Source: Anaerobacillus alkaliphilus
GTDB lineage: Bacteria > Bacillota > Bacilli > Bacillales > Anaerobacillaceae
Direction: 5' to 3'
Assembly (NCBI RefSeq): GCF_004116265.1
Contig: NZ_QOUX01000037.1
Span: forward strand, 62,001 to 126,000
Length of the DNA: 64,000 nt
A model generated the notes under the pieces. That model saw only the letters and a list, made by a program, of their open reading frames with translations, made no database searches and was not told the DNA's origin. Positions 42,254-51,710 of this stretch are shown here, in pieces (position 1 is the first letter of the stretch; each line of letters opens with the position of its first letter). The translations under genes were made by a program, and so were the position numbers.

Positions 42254-45200
42254 ATGAATTTTTTACGTTTTCTTATTCAACGGAAAAAGCTAGTGAGCCT
42301 TATGGTATTGTTTATTTTTATGATTGGTATGTATGTTGCTGGGAAGCTAGACAGGGAGTTGTTTCCGTCCATATCTTTTGACGGAGCCACTATCTATGCT
42401 AACGCAGGGCAGATGTCTACATTAGATGTGGAGCAACAGGTAACAAAGCCAATCGAACAATTGTTACAAAATATTAAGGGTATTAAATCTATTTCTAGTT
42501 CGTCTTCAGTTGGTGTTAGCTCGATTATGGTAGAAGTAGATGAGGGCTCAGGGGATGAAGTTTTTAAAGAAATTGAAGTGGCTATCAAAGGTCTAGAAAA
42601 TCAACTGACAGGTGTAAACCACATTTCAGCTCATCAGTTTTCAACGGATCAACCCTATGAATTCTATATGACAATTACTGATGGTGAGATGGAGGCTATG
42701 ACCAGTTTTGCACAGAAGGTTCTTAAACCTCGCTTGGAAGCATTACCGGAGGTTCGTGAGGTTGGCCTAGAAGGAATTGAAAAAACGAATGTTATTGTTG
42801 AGCTTAACGTTGCTAAGTTAGAACAAGTAGGGGTTTCACCTCAGCAAATAATCCAAAGTATTCAACAATTAAATGTTGATACTTCAGTAGCAACACTAGA
42901 AAAAGAAGTAGGCAAACCAATTGTTCGATGGACAACGTCAATGACAAACATCGAAGATATTAAAAATATTGATATTCTAACTCCAACTGGTGTTAACAAA
43001 ATAAGAGATTTAGCCAACATCTACGAAGATAAAACGATTGCCTCGTCTATTGGTTGGAATAATGGGACAAATGAGTTTATCTTTGTTCAAATAGGTAGAG
43101 TGAAGGATGTTACACAAGTAGAAATGGCAGCTAGTGTTCGGAAGGAAATTGAGAAAATTAGAAATGAAGGTTTAGTGAATGGTTTTAGGTTTGAAGAGCT
43201 AGTTGCTCAAGCAGATTATGTAACCAACTCTATTGATGGTGTTAGTACAAATGTGGTGATTGGAGGAATAATTGCTTTACTAATCCTTATTTTATTTCTA
43301 CGAAATGTCAGAGCGACAATGATTATTGGCTTATCAATCCCACTATCAATCTTATTAACGTTTATCACGATGTACTTCTTCGACTACAGTTTCAACATGT
43401 TAACGTTAATTGGTTTAGGTCTTGGGATTGGGATGATGGTAGACTCGTCTATTGTTATCTTGGAGTCTATTTACCGTAAGAAAGAAGAAGGCGGTTTGAA
43501 TAACCTTGAAGCTGTATTAACTGGCGTCAAAGAAGTTGCTACAGCAGTTCTAGCTTCAATGTTAACAACTATCGTTGTTTTTGTACCTATTGGGCTTTTA
43601 GGTGGAGAGATGGGTCAATTTATGATTATTCTTTCCATGATCGTCGTTATTACATTAGTTAGTTCAGTTATTGTGGCTTTTACGTTAATTCCGACGTTAA
43701 GTGAGAATTTCCTAAAGCTGGCAATAAAGAAAGGAAATCGTGAAGGGGCAATTGTCGCTTCTTATGGGAATTTAGTTACTTGGATTACTAGGAAAAAGCG
43801 TAATCGCTACGGAATTATTGCATTGTTTTGTATAATTTTTATAGGCTCATTACTATTAATTACAAAGATACCGATGACGGTTATGCCGGACGTACTCAAC
43901 CGTTATGCAGAAGTGATGGTTCAGCTTGAGAGAGGTTTAACGCCAAGTGAGCGAGAAGAAATTGCATTGAAGATACATGAAAACATATCGGTTATCGAAG
44001 ATGTTGAAAGTAATTTAATTATGGATAATGTTGGAGCGTTTTATTTGCTAGTCAATATGACCCCAGAAGAAAATGCAACAATGGAACAAAGCGAAGTTAA
44101 TGAAGCTATGTACCGAGCAATTCGTGAACTAGAGACGAACTATCGAATTGTAAGTGTTGGGGCAGCAGGTTTTTCGGGTCCAAGTTTTCCAGTGGCACTT
44201 GAAATTAAAGGGGAGGATTTTGAGACACTTAGTACTATTTCTGAGGATTTAATAAAAGAGTTATCAGGTATAGAAGGGTTAGTAGGTATTACTTCAACGG
44301 CCAATAATACTATAATGGAAGAGCAAATTACTTTTAAGGCAGCAGGGTTGGAGGAACATGGAGTTACCACTTCACAACTTTTTTCGCAGTTTCAAGAATG
44401 GTCGGCTCGTATTCCTGTAGGAGAGTTAAAGAATGATAGTAACTCACCGATCTTTGTAACTACAAATGTTGCAATCAATAATAAGGACCAGTTATTAAAC
44501 TTGGAAATTTCGACAATCAATGGGTCAGAACCAATAGCAACTTTTATTGAGTTAAATAAAATAGAGGTCCCTACAGAAGTTACTAGAAAAGATGGTGAAA
44601 GAATCGTAACGGTCATGGCAGATATTGAAGGACGTGACTTAGGTTCAATTAATCGTGACATTGAACAGGTGTTAAATAACTATCAAGAACCAATCGGTTA
44701 TTCGGTCAAAACTAGTGGTAGCTTAGCTGAGCAAAAGGAAGCACAGCAAGATATGTTAGTCATCTTAGGTATTGCGATTTTTCTAGTTTACGTAGTAATG
44801 ACAGTACAGTTTAATAGCTTTATTCATCCTCTTATTGTTATGTCCATTATTCCAATGACAGTAACAGGAGCGTTATTAGGTTTACTCCTAACGCAATCAG
44901 AATTAAGTATAATGTCAGGTATGGGAATGGTGTTTTTAATAGGAATTGTCTTAAATAATGCAATTTTACTAATTGATCGTACGAAGCAGCTTAGAACAAT
45001 AGGGTACGGTATAGGTGAGGCAATTGTCGAAGCCGGTAAAAATCGCATGCGTCCGATCTTTATGACAACCTTAACTACAGTAGGAGGTATGCTACCACTA
45101 GCGATCTCATCAGGGGCTGCAAGTAATTATCAGTCACCACTTGCTATTGTAATCATTTCCGGTCTACTATTTGCAACCTTAATTACCTTAGTTCTCATTC

Positions 45201-45328
45201 CATCTGTTTACCTATTATTCGAAGATGTAAAGAGAGGCATGTACCGTTTATTTAAACGAAAACCTGTGGTGTCAGGCGCCGAGGAAAGTTCACTTTCATC
45301 AACTAATTCAATAAAAGAACAAATATAG
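42254..45328 (+). CDS. RND-superfamily efflux transporter (AcrB/SwrC-like)
   Basis: A 1024-residue RND pump with the duplicated layout of one membrane segment, a large external domain and five or six more segments, twice. The proton-relay Asp is in GLGLGIGMMVDSSIVILESI. The start KLDRELFPSISFDGATIYANAGQMSTLDVEQQV and the later MTVMPDVLNRYAEVMVQLERGLTPSEREE correspond to the two porter halves. Most similar in outline to Bacillus subtilis SwrC (YerP), linked to surfactin tolerance and swarming. No membrane fusion or outer membrane partner gene is next to it, as usual in Gram-positives. AGAGGAGGA precedes the ATG. Confidence 0.9.
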   Translation: MNFLRFLIQRKKLVSLMVLFIFMIGMYVAGKLDRELFPSISFDGATIYANAGQMSTLDVEQQVTKPIEQLLQNIKGIKSISSSSSVGVSSIMVEVDEGSGDEVFKEIEVAIKGLENQLTGVNHISAHQFSTDQPYEFYMTITDGEMEAMTSFAQKVLKPRLEALPEVREVGLEGIEKTNVIVELNVAKLEQVGVSPQQIIQSIQQLNVDTSVATLEKEVGKPIVRWTTSMTNIEDIKNIDILTPTGVNKIRDLANIYEDKTIASSIGWNNGTNEFIFVQIGRVKDVTQVEMAASVRKEIEKIRNEGLVNGFRFEELVAQADYVTNSIDGVSTNVVIGGIIALLILILFLRNVRATMIIGLSIPLSILLTFITMYFFDYSFNMLTLIGLGLGIGMMVDSSIVILESIYRKKEEGGLNNLEAVLTGVKEVATAVLASMLTTIVVFVPIGLLGGEMGQFMIILSMIVVITLVSSVIVAFTLIPTLSENFLKLAIKKGNREGAIVASYGNLVTWITRKKRNRYGIIALFCIIFIGSLLLITKIPMTVMPDVLNRYAEVMVQLERGLTPSEREEIALKIHENISVIEDVESNLIMDNVGAFYLLVNMTPEENATMEQSEVNEAMYRAIRELETNYRIVSVGAAGFSGPSFPVALEIKGEDFETLSTISEDLIKELSGIEGLVGITSTANNTIMEEQITFKAAGLEEHGVTTSQLFSQFQEWSARIPVGELKNDSNSPIFVTTNVAINNKDQLLNLEISTINGSEPIATFIELNKIEVPTEVTRKDGERIVTVMADIEGRDLGSINRDIEQVLNNYQEPIGYSVKTSGSLAEQKEAQQDMLVILGIAIFLVYVVMTVQFNSFIHPLIVMSIIPMTVTGALLGLLLTQSELSIMSGMGMVFLIGIVLNNAILLIDRTKQLRTIGYGIGEAIVEAGKNRMRPIFMTTLTTVGGMLPLAISSGAASNYQSPLAIVIISGLLFATLITLVLIPSVYLLFEDVKRGMYRLFKRKPVVSGAEESSLSSTNSIKEQI

Positions 45329-45366
45329 TCGTTTTGTCTTGCGTAATGTAGAGGATATTAAAGACG

Positions 45367-45399
45367 AACCCTCACTATCAGCTTTGATAGTGAGGGGTT
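45367..45399. terminator. bidirectional terminator between RND gene and fixX
   Basis: AACCCTCACTATCA and TGATAGTGAGGGGTT pair with a one-base bulge around a four-base loop, between convergent genes, with T-rich flanks. Confidence 0.8.
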
Positions 45400-45403
45400 C
45401 CTT

Positions 45404-45700
45404 TTATCCTAGTCTAAATACAATGCCATGACCGCCTTTTGGATACACCCATTTAATATTCTCATGTGGACAACCAATCCGACAACTACCACATTCGTGA
45501 CAGCCTTCGTAACCGACATGCATACGAATATCTTCCCATTTATAGACTTCCGCTGGGCAAAAAATCGTACAAATTTTGTCGGGGCATTTTGATAAGCAAG
45601 TGTCATGATCTAAAACGTGAAGATGAGACTCGGTATCAGCATTAAATCGAACAAGATATTGTTTTTCTTCGATTGTCTGTGCTTTTGTTACTCCGCTCAT
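45404..45700 (-). CDS. fixX: FixX-type ferredoxin
   Basis: A 98-residue ferredoxin-like protein. Eight cysteines in two sets are visible: 35, 39, 44, 48 and 67, 70, 73, 77, the latter in CHECGSCRIGCPHENIKW, a CxxCxxCxxxCP [4Fe-4S] motif; the region HLHVLDHDTC and the terminal GGHGIVFR are typical of FixX. It carries electrons between the Etf pair FixAB and the FixC quinone oxidoreductase. The ATG overlaps the fixC stop by one base. Confidence 0.93.
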   Translation of the reverse strand: MSGVTKAQTIEEKQYLVRFNADTESHLHVLDHDTCLSKCPDKICTIFCPAEVYKWEDIRMHVGYEGCHECGSCRIGCPHENIKWVYPKGGHGIVFRLG

Positions 45701-46995
45701 TATTTCACCACCTTCATTGCTCGTAATATATCTCTAGCCATTTTCAGTTTTTCACGGTTGCTTCCAAGGTCGTTCCAAATTTTCTTTTGTTTATCCCATT
45801 TAGATGTTCCATCAACGGTAAACATTTGACTAGCAGCTCGGTTAAGCATTGGAATGTATTGCTCAAAATACTGAGGGTATTTATCAAAATGGTGAGTAGC
45901 GTCTTTGTACTTTTTCAAATCTTGACCAACAAAGCTACCCATTAACTTCATTCGATACGTATCTAGAGTTCTAACTGAATAATCACCCCTTTCTTTCGCA
46001 AGGAGAACAGTTTCAGCTGCGTATTTTCCTGAAGTCATGGCCATATTTGAACCTTCGCGGTGAATGGCGTTAACTAGTTGTGCAGCATCTCCAATGACAA
46101 GAACGCCATTATCACAGACCTTAGGCATTGAATGATACCCACCTTCTGGGATAAGGTGAGCCAGATACTCAATTGGCTCACTACCCTGGATATATGGCCT
46201 GATGATTGGATGGTTTTTCACGTACTCGAGTAGCTCATAGGGTTTGATCTTTTTCTTAATCATCCCTGAAAGTAGGGTACCAACGCCAATGCTTAAGCTG
46301 TCTTTGTTTGTGTAGAGAAACCCTGTACCCAAGATCCCTTTTGTTGCATCACCGAAGATCTCAAATGTACAACCTTGGTTCGGTTCTAAGTTAAAACGAT
46401 CTTCAATGATCTTCTTATCAAGCTTTAAAATTTCCATCGTTGCTAGGGCGACTTCATCAGGTCTAAATTCCTTGTGAAATCCAAGTGACTTTGCTAGCAA
46501 CGAGTTAACACCGTCTGCTAAGACAACGACATCGGCGAAAATTTCACCGGCTTCACGATCTGTTTTTACACCGATTACTTTGCCGTTTTCAACAATACAT
46601 TCTAATACAACCGTCTCATTAATGAGGAGTGCCCCTTGTTTTACGGCTTGATCCGCAAACCATTGATCAAATTTTGCGCGTAAGACAGTAAAGTTGTTAT
46701 AAGGTTCTTCTGCCCATTCTAACCCTTTGTAACTAAAGGTGGATGCTGATTGCTTATCCAACATCATGAAACGTTGCTCAACAACAGGTCGTTCTAAAGG
46801 AGCTTCTTTATAAAACTCCGGGATTATGTCCTCCATCATCTTGCGGTATAGAACACCACCCATAACGTTTTTTGACCCTGGGTATTCGCCTCGTTCAATT
46901 AAGACTACATTTAATCCAGATTTGGCCATTTCATATGCACAAGAAATTCCTGCGGGACCTGCACCGACAACGATGCAATCAAATTTTTCAGACAT
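45700..46995 (-). CDS. fixC: FixC, electron transfer flavoprotein-quinone oxidoreductase
   Basis: A 431-residue flavoprotein. GAGPAGISCA at 11-20 is the FAD-binding loop, IERGEYPGSKNVMGGVLY the following conserved stretch, and VLVIGDAAQLVNAIHREGSNMAM the second FAD motif. It is the FixC/ETF-QO type that reduces quinone. The ATG at 46995 follows AGGAGGG located inside the end of fixB, with an 8-base overlap. Confidence 0.93.
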   Translation of the reverse strand: MSEKFDCIVVGAGPAGISCAYEMAKSGLNVVLIERGEYPGSKNVMGGVLYRKMMEDIIPEFYKEAPLERPVVEQRFMMLDKQSASTFSYKGLEWAEEPYNNFTVLRAKFDQWFADQAVKQGALLINETVVLECIVENGKVIGVKTDREAGEIFADVVVLADGVNSLLAKSLGFHKEFRPDEVALATMEILKLDKKIIEDRFNLEPNQGCTFEIFGDATKGILGTGFLYTNKDSLSIGVGTLLSGMIKKKIKPYELLEYVKNHPIIRPYIQGSEPIEYLAHLIPEGGYHSMPKVCDNGVLVIGDAAQLVNAIHREGSNMAMTSGKYAAETVLLAKERGDYSVRTLDTYRMKLMGSFVGQDLKKYKDATHHFDKYPQYFEQYIPMLNRAASQMFTVDGTSKWDKQKKIWNDLGSNREKLKMARDILRAMKVVK

Positions 46996-48010
46996 GACTA
47001 ACCCTCCTGTCCAAAGCTTTTTCAAATGCTTTAATTAATAATGGAACTACTTCATGAGCGTCACCGACGATACCGTAGTGACAGGTTTGAAAAATAGGAG
47101 CATCTGGATCTTTATTTATTGCTATGATTAAACCGGAGTTTTGCATGCCAACAATATGCTGAATGGCCCCGGAAATTCCTATTGCAAAATAAATTTTTGG
47201 TGTCACTGTAAGTCCTGTTTGACCAACTTGGTTTTGGTGAGGGATCCAACCAGCTTCCACGACATCACGACTGCCACCAACTGCGGCACCTATTACTTGA
47301 GCAAATTGATGAATTAATTCGAAGCCTGCTTTGCTGCCTAAGCCTTTACCTCCTGCGACAATAATATCTGCTTCATCAATGCTAGATTTTTTCGTTGTTT
47401 CTCTAACAATCTCTAAAACCTTTGTTCGTATGTCGTCTTCTTTGAGGTCGACTGTCTCCCTAACGAGTTCACCAGAACGGCCTTCTTGTGGTGTAAGGGC
47501 TTTCATTACTTTCGGTCGAACAGTGGCCATTTGTGGTCGATATTTTTTACATAAAATTGTTGCCATAATATTTCCGCCAAAGGCTGGCCGGCTTGCTAGT
47601 AGGAGGCCAGTATCTTCTTCTATATCGAGGATTGTCGTGTCTGCTGTTAATCCAGTAGGTAGGTCCGTAGCTACGGCACTTGCTAAGTCTTTTCCATTAG
47701 CGGTCGCACCGTATAAAAGAACTTCAGGCTTGTGTTTCTCACAACAATCGAACACTGCGCGCATAAACGATTCTGTTCGATAGTGATTAAATAACGGGTC
47801 ATCATATACGTAGACTGTATCTGCTCCGTATTCATAAAGAGTCTGAACATACTCCTCAACACCATCACCAATTAATAAGCCGGCTAACTGTGATTTTCTT
47901 TTATCAGCAAGTTCTCTTCCGGCGCCTAATAACTCCAAAGATACTGGAGCAACTTTTCCATCTTTTATTTCAATGAACACCCATATTCCACGGTAATCTT
48001 CAAAATTCAC
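46988..48010 (-). CDS. fixB: FixB, electron transfer flavoprotein alpha subunit
   Basis: A 340-residue EtfA-type protein. The C-terminal FAD domain has VGGSRDVVEAGWIPHQNQVGQTG and IYFAIGISGAIQHIVGMQNS, the family signature. With FixA it makes the bifurcating Etf. I use the GTG at 48010, preceded by AAGGGGGAAG; a TTG at 48037 would include that ribosome binding site in the protein. Confidence 0.92.
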   Translation of the reverse strand: MNFEDYRGIWVFIEIKDGKVAPVSLELLGAGRELADKRKSQLAGLLIGDGVEEYVQTLYEYGADTVYVYDDPLFNHYRTESFMRAVFDCCEKHKPEVLLYGATANGKDLASAVATDLPTGLTADTTILDIEEDTGLLLASRPAFGGNIMATILCKKYRPQMATVRPKVMKALTPQEGRSGELVRETVDLKEDDIRTKVLEIVRETTKKSSIDEADIIVAGGKGLGSKAGFELIHQFAQVIGAAVGGSRDVVEAGWIPHQNQVGQTGLTVTPKIYFAIGISGAIQHIVGMQNSGLIIAINKDPDAPIFQTCHYGIVGDAHEVVPLLIKAFEKALDRRVSHV

Positions 48011-48059
48011 AACATTCTTCCCCCTTCTTTCACTCAAATGCCAGGCTACTTCTTGTCAA

Positions 48060-48872
48060 TTATTGAAATAGTTCTTTCTTCTCTAACACGATGTCTAAAA
48101 GTTGTTGTACTTGTTGATCATTTGTTCCATCTAAAATCGTTCCTCCTTGTGGTTTAGGAGGTGCCCATACCTTTGACACGATTGTAGGTGAACCTTTTAA
48201 GCCAAGTTGGGTTCGATCAATATCCTCTAGGTCGGCTACAGCCCAAATAATCGGCTTGTAACGTGCAGCCTTCATCATATTTGGTAATGGTGAATAAGGA
48301 ACTTTATTAATCTCTTTTTCAACAGCAAGTAAGCAAGGAAGTGGTGATTTAATGACTTCATAGCCATCTTCTAATTTCCGATGAATGACCATATACCTTT
48401 CTTTTTCATTCACTTCAACAACTTTTTTCACCGAGGTTAATGGAGGTATATCTAGTCGCCGTGCGATCCCTGGACCGACTTGACCAGTATCACCGTCTAT
48501 TGTCATCTTTCCACAAATAATTAGATCAATAGGGTGGATTTTTGAGATTTTTTCCAGGGCTTTTGTTAATGCATAGCTAGTCGCTAACGTATCTGCACCA
48601 GCAAATGCTCTGTCAGAAATCATGTAGCCTTCATCAGCCCCAATTTCTATGCATTTTTTAATGGCTTTCACCGCAGGAGGAGGGCCCATCGTTAAAACTG
48701 ATACTAAACCCCCGTATCGCTTCTTTAAACGGACGGCTTCTTCTACTGCATGGGCATCGTATGGGTTTAATATTGCAGGAGCACTAGCACGGTCCATTGT
48801 GTTCGTTTTCGGATTCATCTTAATGATCTTTGTATCTGGTACTTGTTTAATACAGGCTACAATATGTAGCAT
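48060..48872 (-). CDS. fixA: FixA, electron transfer flavoprotein beta subunit
   Basis: A 270-residue EtfB-type protein with VACIKQVPDTKIIKMNPKTNTMDR at the start, NPYDAHAVEEAVRLK, and GKMTIDGDTGQVGPGIARRLD. The first gene of the fixABCX operon, which in diazotrophs and some Firmicutes and Aquificae couples NADH oxidation to simultaneous reduction of quinone and ferredoxin or flavodoxin. The ATG at 48872 follows AAAGGAG by 8 bases; a GTG three codons earlier overlaps that site. Confidence 0.93.
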   Translation of the reverse strand: MLHIVACIKQVPDTKIIKMNPKTNTMDRASAPAILNPYDAHAVEEAVRLKKRYGGLVSVLTMGPPPAVKAIKKCIEIGADEGYMISDRAFAGADTLATSYALTKALEKISKIHPIDLIICGKMTIDGDTGQVGPGIARRLDIPPLTSVKKVVEVNEKERYMVIHRKLEDGYEVIKSPLPCLLAVEKEINKVPYSPLPNMMKAARYKPIIWAVADLEDIDRTQLGLKGSPTIVSKVWAPPKPQGGTILDGTNDQQVQQLLDIVLEKKELFQ

Positions 48873-48899
48873 TTGTTTCACTCCTTTGCTAAGACAAAT

Positions 48900-48914
48900 T
48901 AACGATAGTCGTTA
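48900..48914. promoter_or_regulatory. palindrome upstream of fixA, candidate operator
   Basis: TAACGA, TAG, TCGTTA is a perfect inverted repeat 28 bases upstream of the fixA start, close to where transcription would begin on the minus strand. No trailing T-run. Regulator unknown. Confidence 0.4.
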
Positions 48915-49015
48915 TTCTATGTATATAAATGAACAAGTGAAAAAATGCGAATATTATTACTATTAAACAAGTGTTTATAACGAGTGGCTATATTGTCAGA
49001 TAATTATGCGTAAAA

Positions 49016-49078
49016 TGAGTAAGTACTCACTTGTTTCAGTGATTGATTTGAGGTAAAATAAAAGTGAGTAATCACTCA
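49016..49078 (+). promoter_or_regulatory. promoter flanked by two TetR-type operators
   Basis: TGAGT, four bases, ACTCA occurs at 49016-49029 and again at 49065-49078, centres 49 bases apart. Between them TTGTTT (49031-49036) and TAAAAT (49054-49059) are spaced by 17 bases, a reasonable sigma-A promoter. The second operator ends 25 bases before the ABC transporter start. The TetR-family gene at the end of this cluster is the obvious candidate to bind both sites. Confidence 0.7.
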
Positions 49079-49103
49079 TTTTGAATAATGGAGGTATATA
49101 TAC

Positions 49104-49829
49104 ATGTCTTTATTAACAGTTTCTGTTGAGGGTGTTTCAAAACATTTTGGTAAACAGAAGGTTTTGGATAAGATCAATTTGAAAGTCTACAGTGGTGAAA
49201 TATTTGGTTTACTTGGACCATCCGGTGCCGGCAAGACAACTCTAGTGAAAATAATTGCTGGTATTGATACAGCTAGCTGTGGAAAAACTCAAGTATTGAA
49301 TGTAGCCATGCCAAATCTCGAAAACCTAAAGAAAGTCGGCTATATGGCTCAATCAGACGCTCTGTACAGTGAACTTACAGCCTATGAGAATCTAGATTTT
49401 TTTGCAACCATCTATGGATTAAAGGGTACTAAAAAGAAAGAAAAAATCTTCGAAGTTATGAAACTCGTAAATTTAGTCAAAGACATAACAAAGCCAGTGA
49501 ACCAATTCTCGGGAGGAATGAAGCGACGACTATCGTTAGCGGTTTCTTTATTACACAACCCAGATGTGTTAATTCTCGATGAACCAACTGTTGGAATTGA
49601 TCCTGTGTTGCGTCAAGCAATCTGGGAGGAGCTTAGAAGAATAAGTGAAAGCGGAACAACAATTATTGTTACTACCCATGTCATGGACGAAGCAGAAAGA
49701 TGTGATCGTCTGGCATTACTTCGGGATGGAACGGTCATAGCAACGGGAACGACTTCCGAACTAAAAAAGGAGACTAATTCAGAGACAATTGAAGAGGTAT
49801 TTCTCGTGCTAGGGGGGAGTAAACAATGA
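49104..49829 (+). CDS. ABC-2 type exporter ATP-binding protein
   Basis: A 241-residue ABC ATPase: Walker A GPSGAGKTT near residues 38-46, signature FSGGMKRRLSLA, Walker B VLILDEPTVGIDP and the switch His in TTHVMDEAERCD. This is the type that powers ABC-2 exporters (drug or lipid efflux). The stop overlaps the permease start by four bases (ATGA). Driven by the promoter with flanking TetR-type operators. Confidence 0.92.
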   Translation: MSLLTVSVEGVSKHFGKQKVLDKINLKVYSGEIFGLLGPSGAGKTTLVKIIAGIDTASCGKTQVLNVAMPNLENLKKVGYMAQSDALYSELTAYENLDFFATIYGLKGTKKKEKIFEVMKLVNLVKDITKPVNQFSGGMKRRLSLAVSLLHNPDVLILDEPTVGIDPVLRQAIWEELRRISESGTTIIVTTHVMDEAERCDRLALLRDGTVIATGTTSELKKETNSETIEEVFLVLGGSKQ

Positions 49830-50833
49830 GAATTCAAGCAATCGTTAGTAGGATCATACGTCAGTTTTTTAGAGATAAACGTACATTGGCAATGATTATT
49901 GTTGCGCCTATATTTATCCTATGGTTGACCTCTTTAGTATTTTCAGGGGGAAACATAGAACCTAACATTGGAATTGTAGATGGAAATGAGATACTAGTTA
50001 CTAAGATTGATCATGTAAAATTTTTTTCTGACGAAGAAAAGGCTATCAGTGCTCTTGTGAGGAAGGACATTCATGGATATGTCAACTTGGGTGAAGTTCC
50101 ACCAAAGATTATCGTGGAAGGAAGCGATCCTACTATAAATCAAGCCGTTATACAAATCGCTCAGAAACTTCATTCGCCAAATCTAGGTATAGATCAGTTT
50201 GAGGTAAATTATTATTATGGAAACAAGCATATGTCAGTGTTTGATAATATTGGTCCATTTTTAATTGGATTTTTTGTTTTTTTCTTTGTCTTTATTATCG
50301 CTGGTGTATCTTTTCTTAGGGAAAGAACCAGTGGAACCTTAGAGAAATTATTATCTACACCGTTAAAAAGGTGGGAGATTGTCGTAGGATATGTTTTAGG
50401 GTTCGGATTATTTACCTCTCTTCAAACAGTTATCATTGTATATGTCTCAATTGAATTACTAGGTATGGTAATGGCAGGATCTATTTGGCTTGTTATGTTA
50501 GTGACACTAGTGTTATCAATTACAGCTCTTACACTAGGAACATTACTATCAGCTTTTGCAAGAAATGAGCTTCAAATGATACAGTTTATTCCGATTGTAA
50601 TCATTCCACAAGTTTTCTTCTCGGGGTTATTTTCAATAGAAGGTCTAGCTACGTGGATACAATCTTTAAGTGTGATTATGCCACTAAGTTACGGTGGAGA
50701 GGCTATGCGTGATATTATGATTCGTGGTAAAGGAATTGAGGATATCTTTGTGAATATAGTAGTCTTGCTCTCTTTTTCTATACTTTTTATGATATTAAAT
50801 AATCTAGCATTAAAAAAACACCGTAAAATTTAG
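49826..50833 (+). CDS. ABC-2 type exporter permease
   Basis: A 335-residue membrane protein: one hydrophobic segment near the start, an external domain of about 110 residues, then five segments, the usual ABC-2 layout. RERTSGTLEKLLSTPLKRWEIVVGY is the conserved coupling region. It forms the channel with the preceding ATPase. Substrate unknown. Confidence 0.9.
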   Translation: MRIQAIVSRIIRQFFRDKRTLAMIIVAPIFILWLTSLVFSGGNIEPNIGIVDGNEILVTKIDHVKFFSDEEKAISALVRKDIHGYVNLGEVPPKIIVEGSDPTINQAVIQIAQKLHSPNLGIDQFEVNYYYGNKHMSVFDNIGPFLIGFFVFFFVFIIAGVSFLRERTSGTLEKLLSTPLKRWEIVVGYVLGFGLFTSLQTVIIVYVSIELLGMVMAGSIWLVMLVTLVLSITALTLGTLLSAFARNELQMIQFIPIVIIPQVFFSGLFSIEGLATWIQSLSVIMPLSYGGEAMRDIMIRGKGIEDIFVNIVVLLSFSILFMILNNLALKKHRKI

Positions 50834-50907
50834 CTATAGTCCAAGTTTGTCTGATAATTCGTAAAGGTTTATAATAATAGTACTCTTCTGTCGATAAAGG
50901 AGCTATT

Positions 50908-51567
50908 ATGATGACTCAAAATAATTCGTTAAAAGAATTGTTGCGATTAAATACAAACGATGAAAAATATAGTGAAAAACAATTAAAAATTTTAGAAGCG
51001 GCAATCGAAACTTTTTCTGAAAAAGGATATGCAGCATCTTCCACAAATGAGATTGCTAAAAAAGCAGGCGTAGCAGAGGGAACTATTTTTCGTCATTACA
51101 AAACAAAAAAAGAGTTACTACTCTCAATTGTCACCCCTCTTATGACAAAATTGTTGGGGCCGTTTGTAGCAAAGGATTTTGCAAAGGAGATCTTTGAGGT
51201 CAACTATGATAATTTCGAGCAATTTATTCGTAATTTAGCGTTTAACCGCTATGAATTTGTAAAAAATCATAGTTCTGTTGTGAAAATATTAATTCAAGAA
51301 ATTTCATTCCATGACGAATTAAAAGAACCTTATATTAAACTTTTTCAGGAACATATCTTTGAAAAATTTAAAGCAACGATTATTAAGTTTCAAGAAGCTA
51401 AAGAAATTGTCAATTGGCCTCCTGAGACGATTATACGTTTGATTATCAATACAATTGCGGGGACGCTTCTTTCAATGTTTTTACTTCGTCCAGAAGCGAA
51501 CTGGCGATACGAAGAAGAGATGGAGCTTACAATAAGTTTTCTAGTGAACGGGCTAAAGTTGAAGTAG
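50908..51567 (+). CDS. TetR-family transcriptional regulator
   Basis: A 219-residue regulator. The helix-turn-helix is at about 25-70 (ILEAAIETFSEKGYAASSTNEIAKKAGVAEGTIFRHYKTKKELL). The C-terminal two-thirds is a helical ligand domain without recognisable specificity. Its gene follows the ABC exporter genes, and two TetR-like operators sit at their promoter, so it probably represses them until the exported compound binds. No matching site is seen directly upstream of its own start. AAAGGAG precedes the ATG. Confidence 0.92.
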   Translation: MMTQNNSLKELLRLNTNDEKYSEKQLKILEAAIETFSEKGYAASSTNEIAKKAGVAEGTIFRHYKTKKELLLSIVTPLMTKLLGPFVAKDFAKEIFEVNYDNFEQFIRNLAFNRYEFVKNHSSVVKILIQEISFHDELKEPYIKLFQEHIFEKFKATIIKFQEAKEIVNWPPETIIRLIINTIAGTLLSMFLLRPEANWRYEEEMELTISFLVNGLKLK

Positions 51568-51578
51568 ATTTTGTATTG

Positions 51579-51620
51579 GAACCTTACTGTTTTAATTAAA
51601 TAGTAAGGTTCTTTTGTTTC
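51579..51620 (+). terminator. intrinsic terminator after the TetR gene
   Basis: GAACCTTACT and AGTAAGGTTC pair around a 13-base loop and are followed by TTTTG and further T-rich sequence. Confidence 0.75.
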
Positions 51621-51635
51621 TTCTAGACCAATTCT

Positions 51636-51671
51636 TAAATTCATACTAAATTCACATACTTGTTGTATACT
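51636..51671 (+). promoter_or_regulatory. response-regulator direct repeats and -10 box of the OmpR/kinase operon
   Basis: TAAATTCA is present at 51636-51643 and 51647-51654, exactly 11 bases apart. The last repeat ends 11 bases before a -10 box TATACT (51666-51671), so it covers the -35 position. This is the usual activator geometry of OmpR-family regulators. The same repeat with the same distance to the -10 box is found at 53872-53918. Confidence 0.7.
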
Positions 51672-51710
51672 AATTTTGAATTTTGTTTAAGACAGAATGG
51701 AGATGTAGAT

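Noticed and set aside
45404-48872. Nitrogen fixation locus
   Set aside because: fixABCX alone does not show diazotrophy; no nif genes occur in the window.
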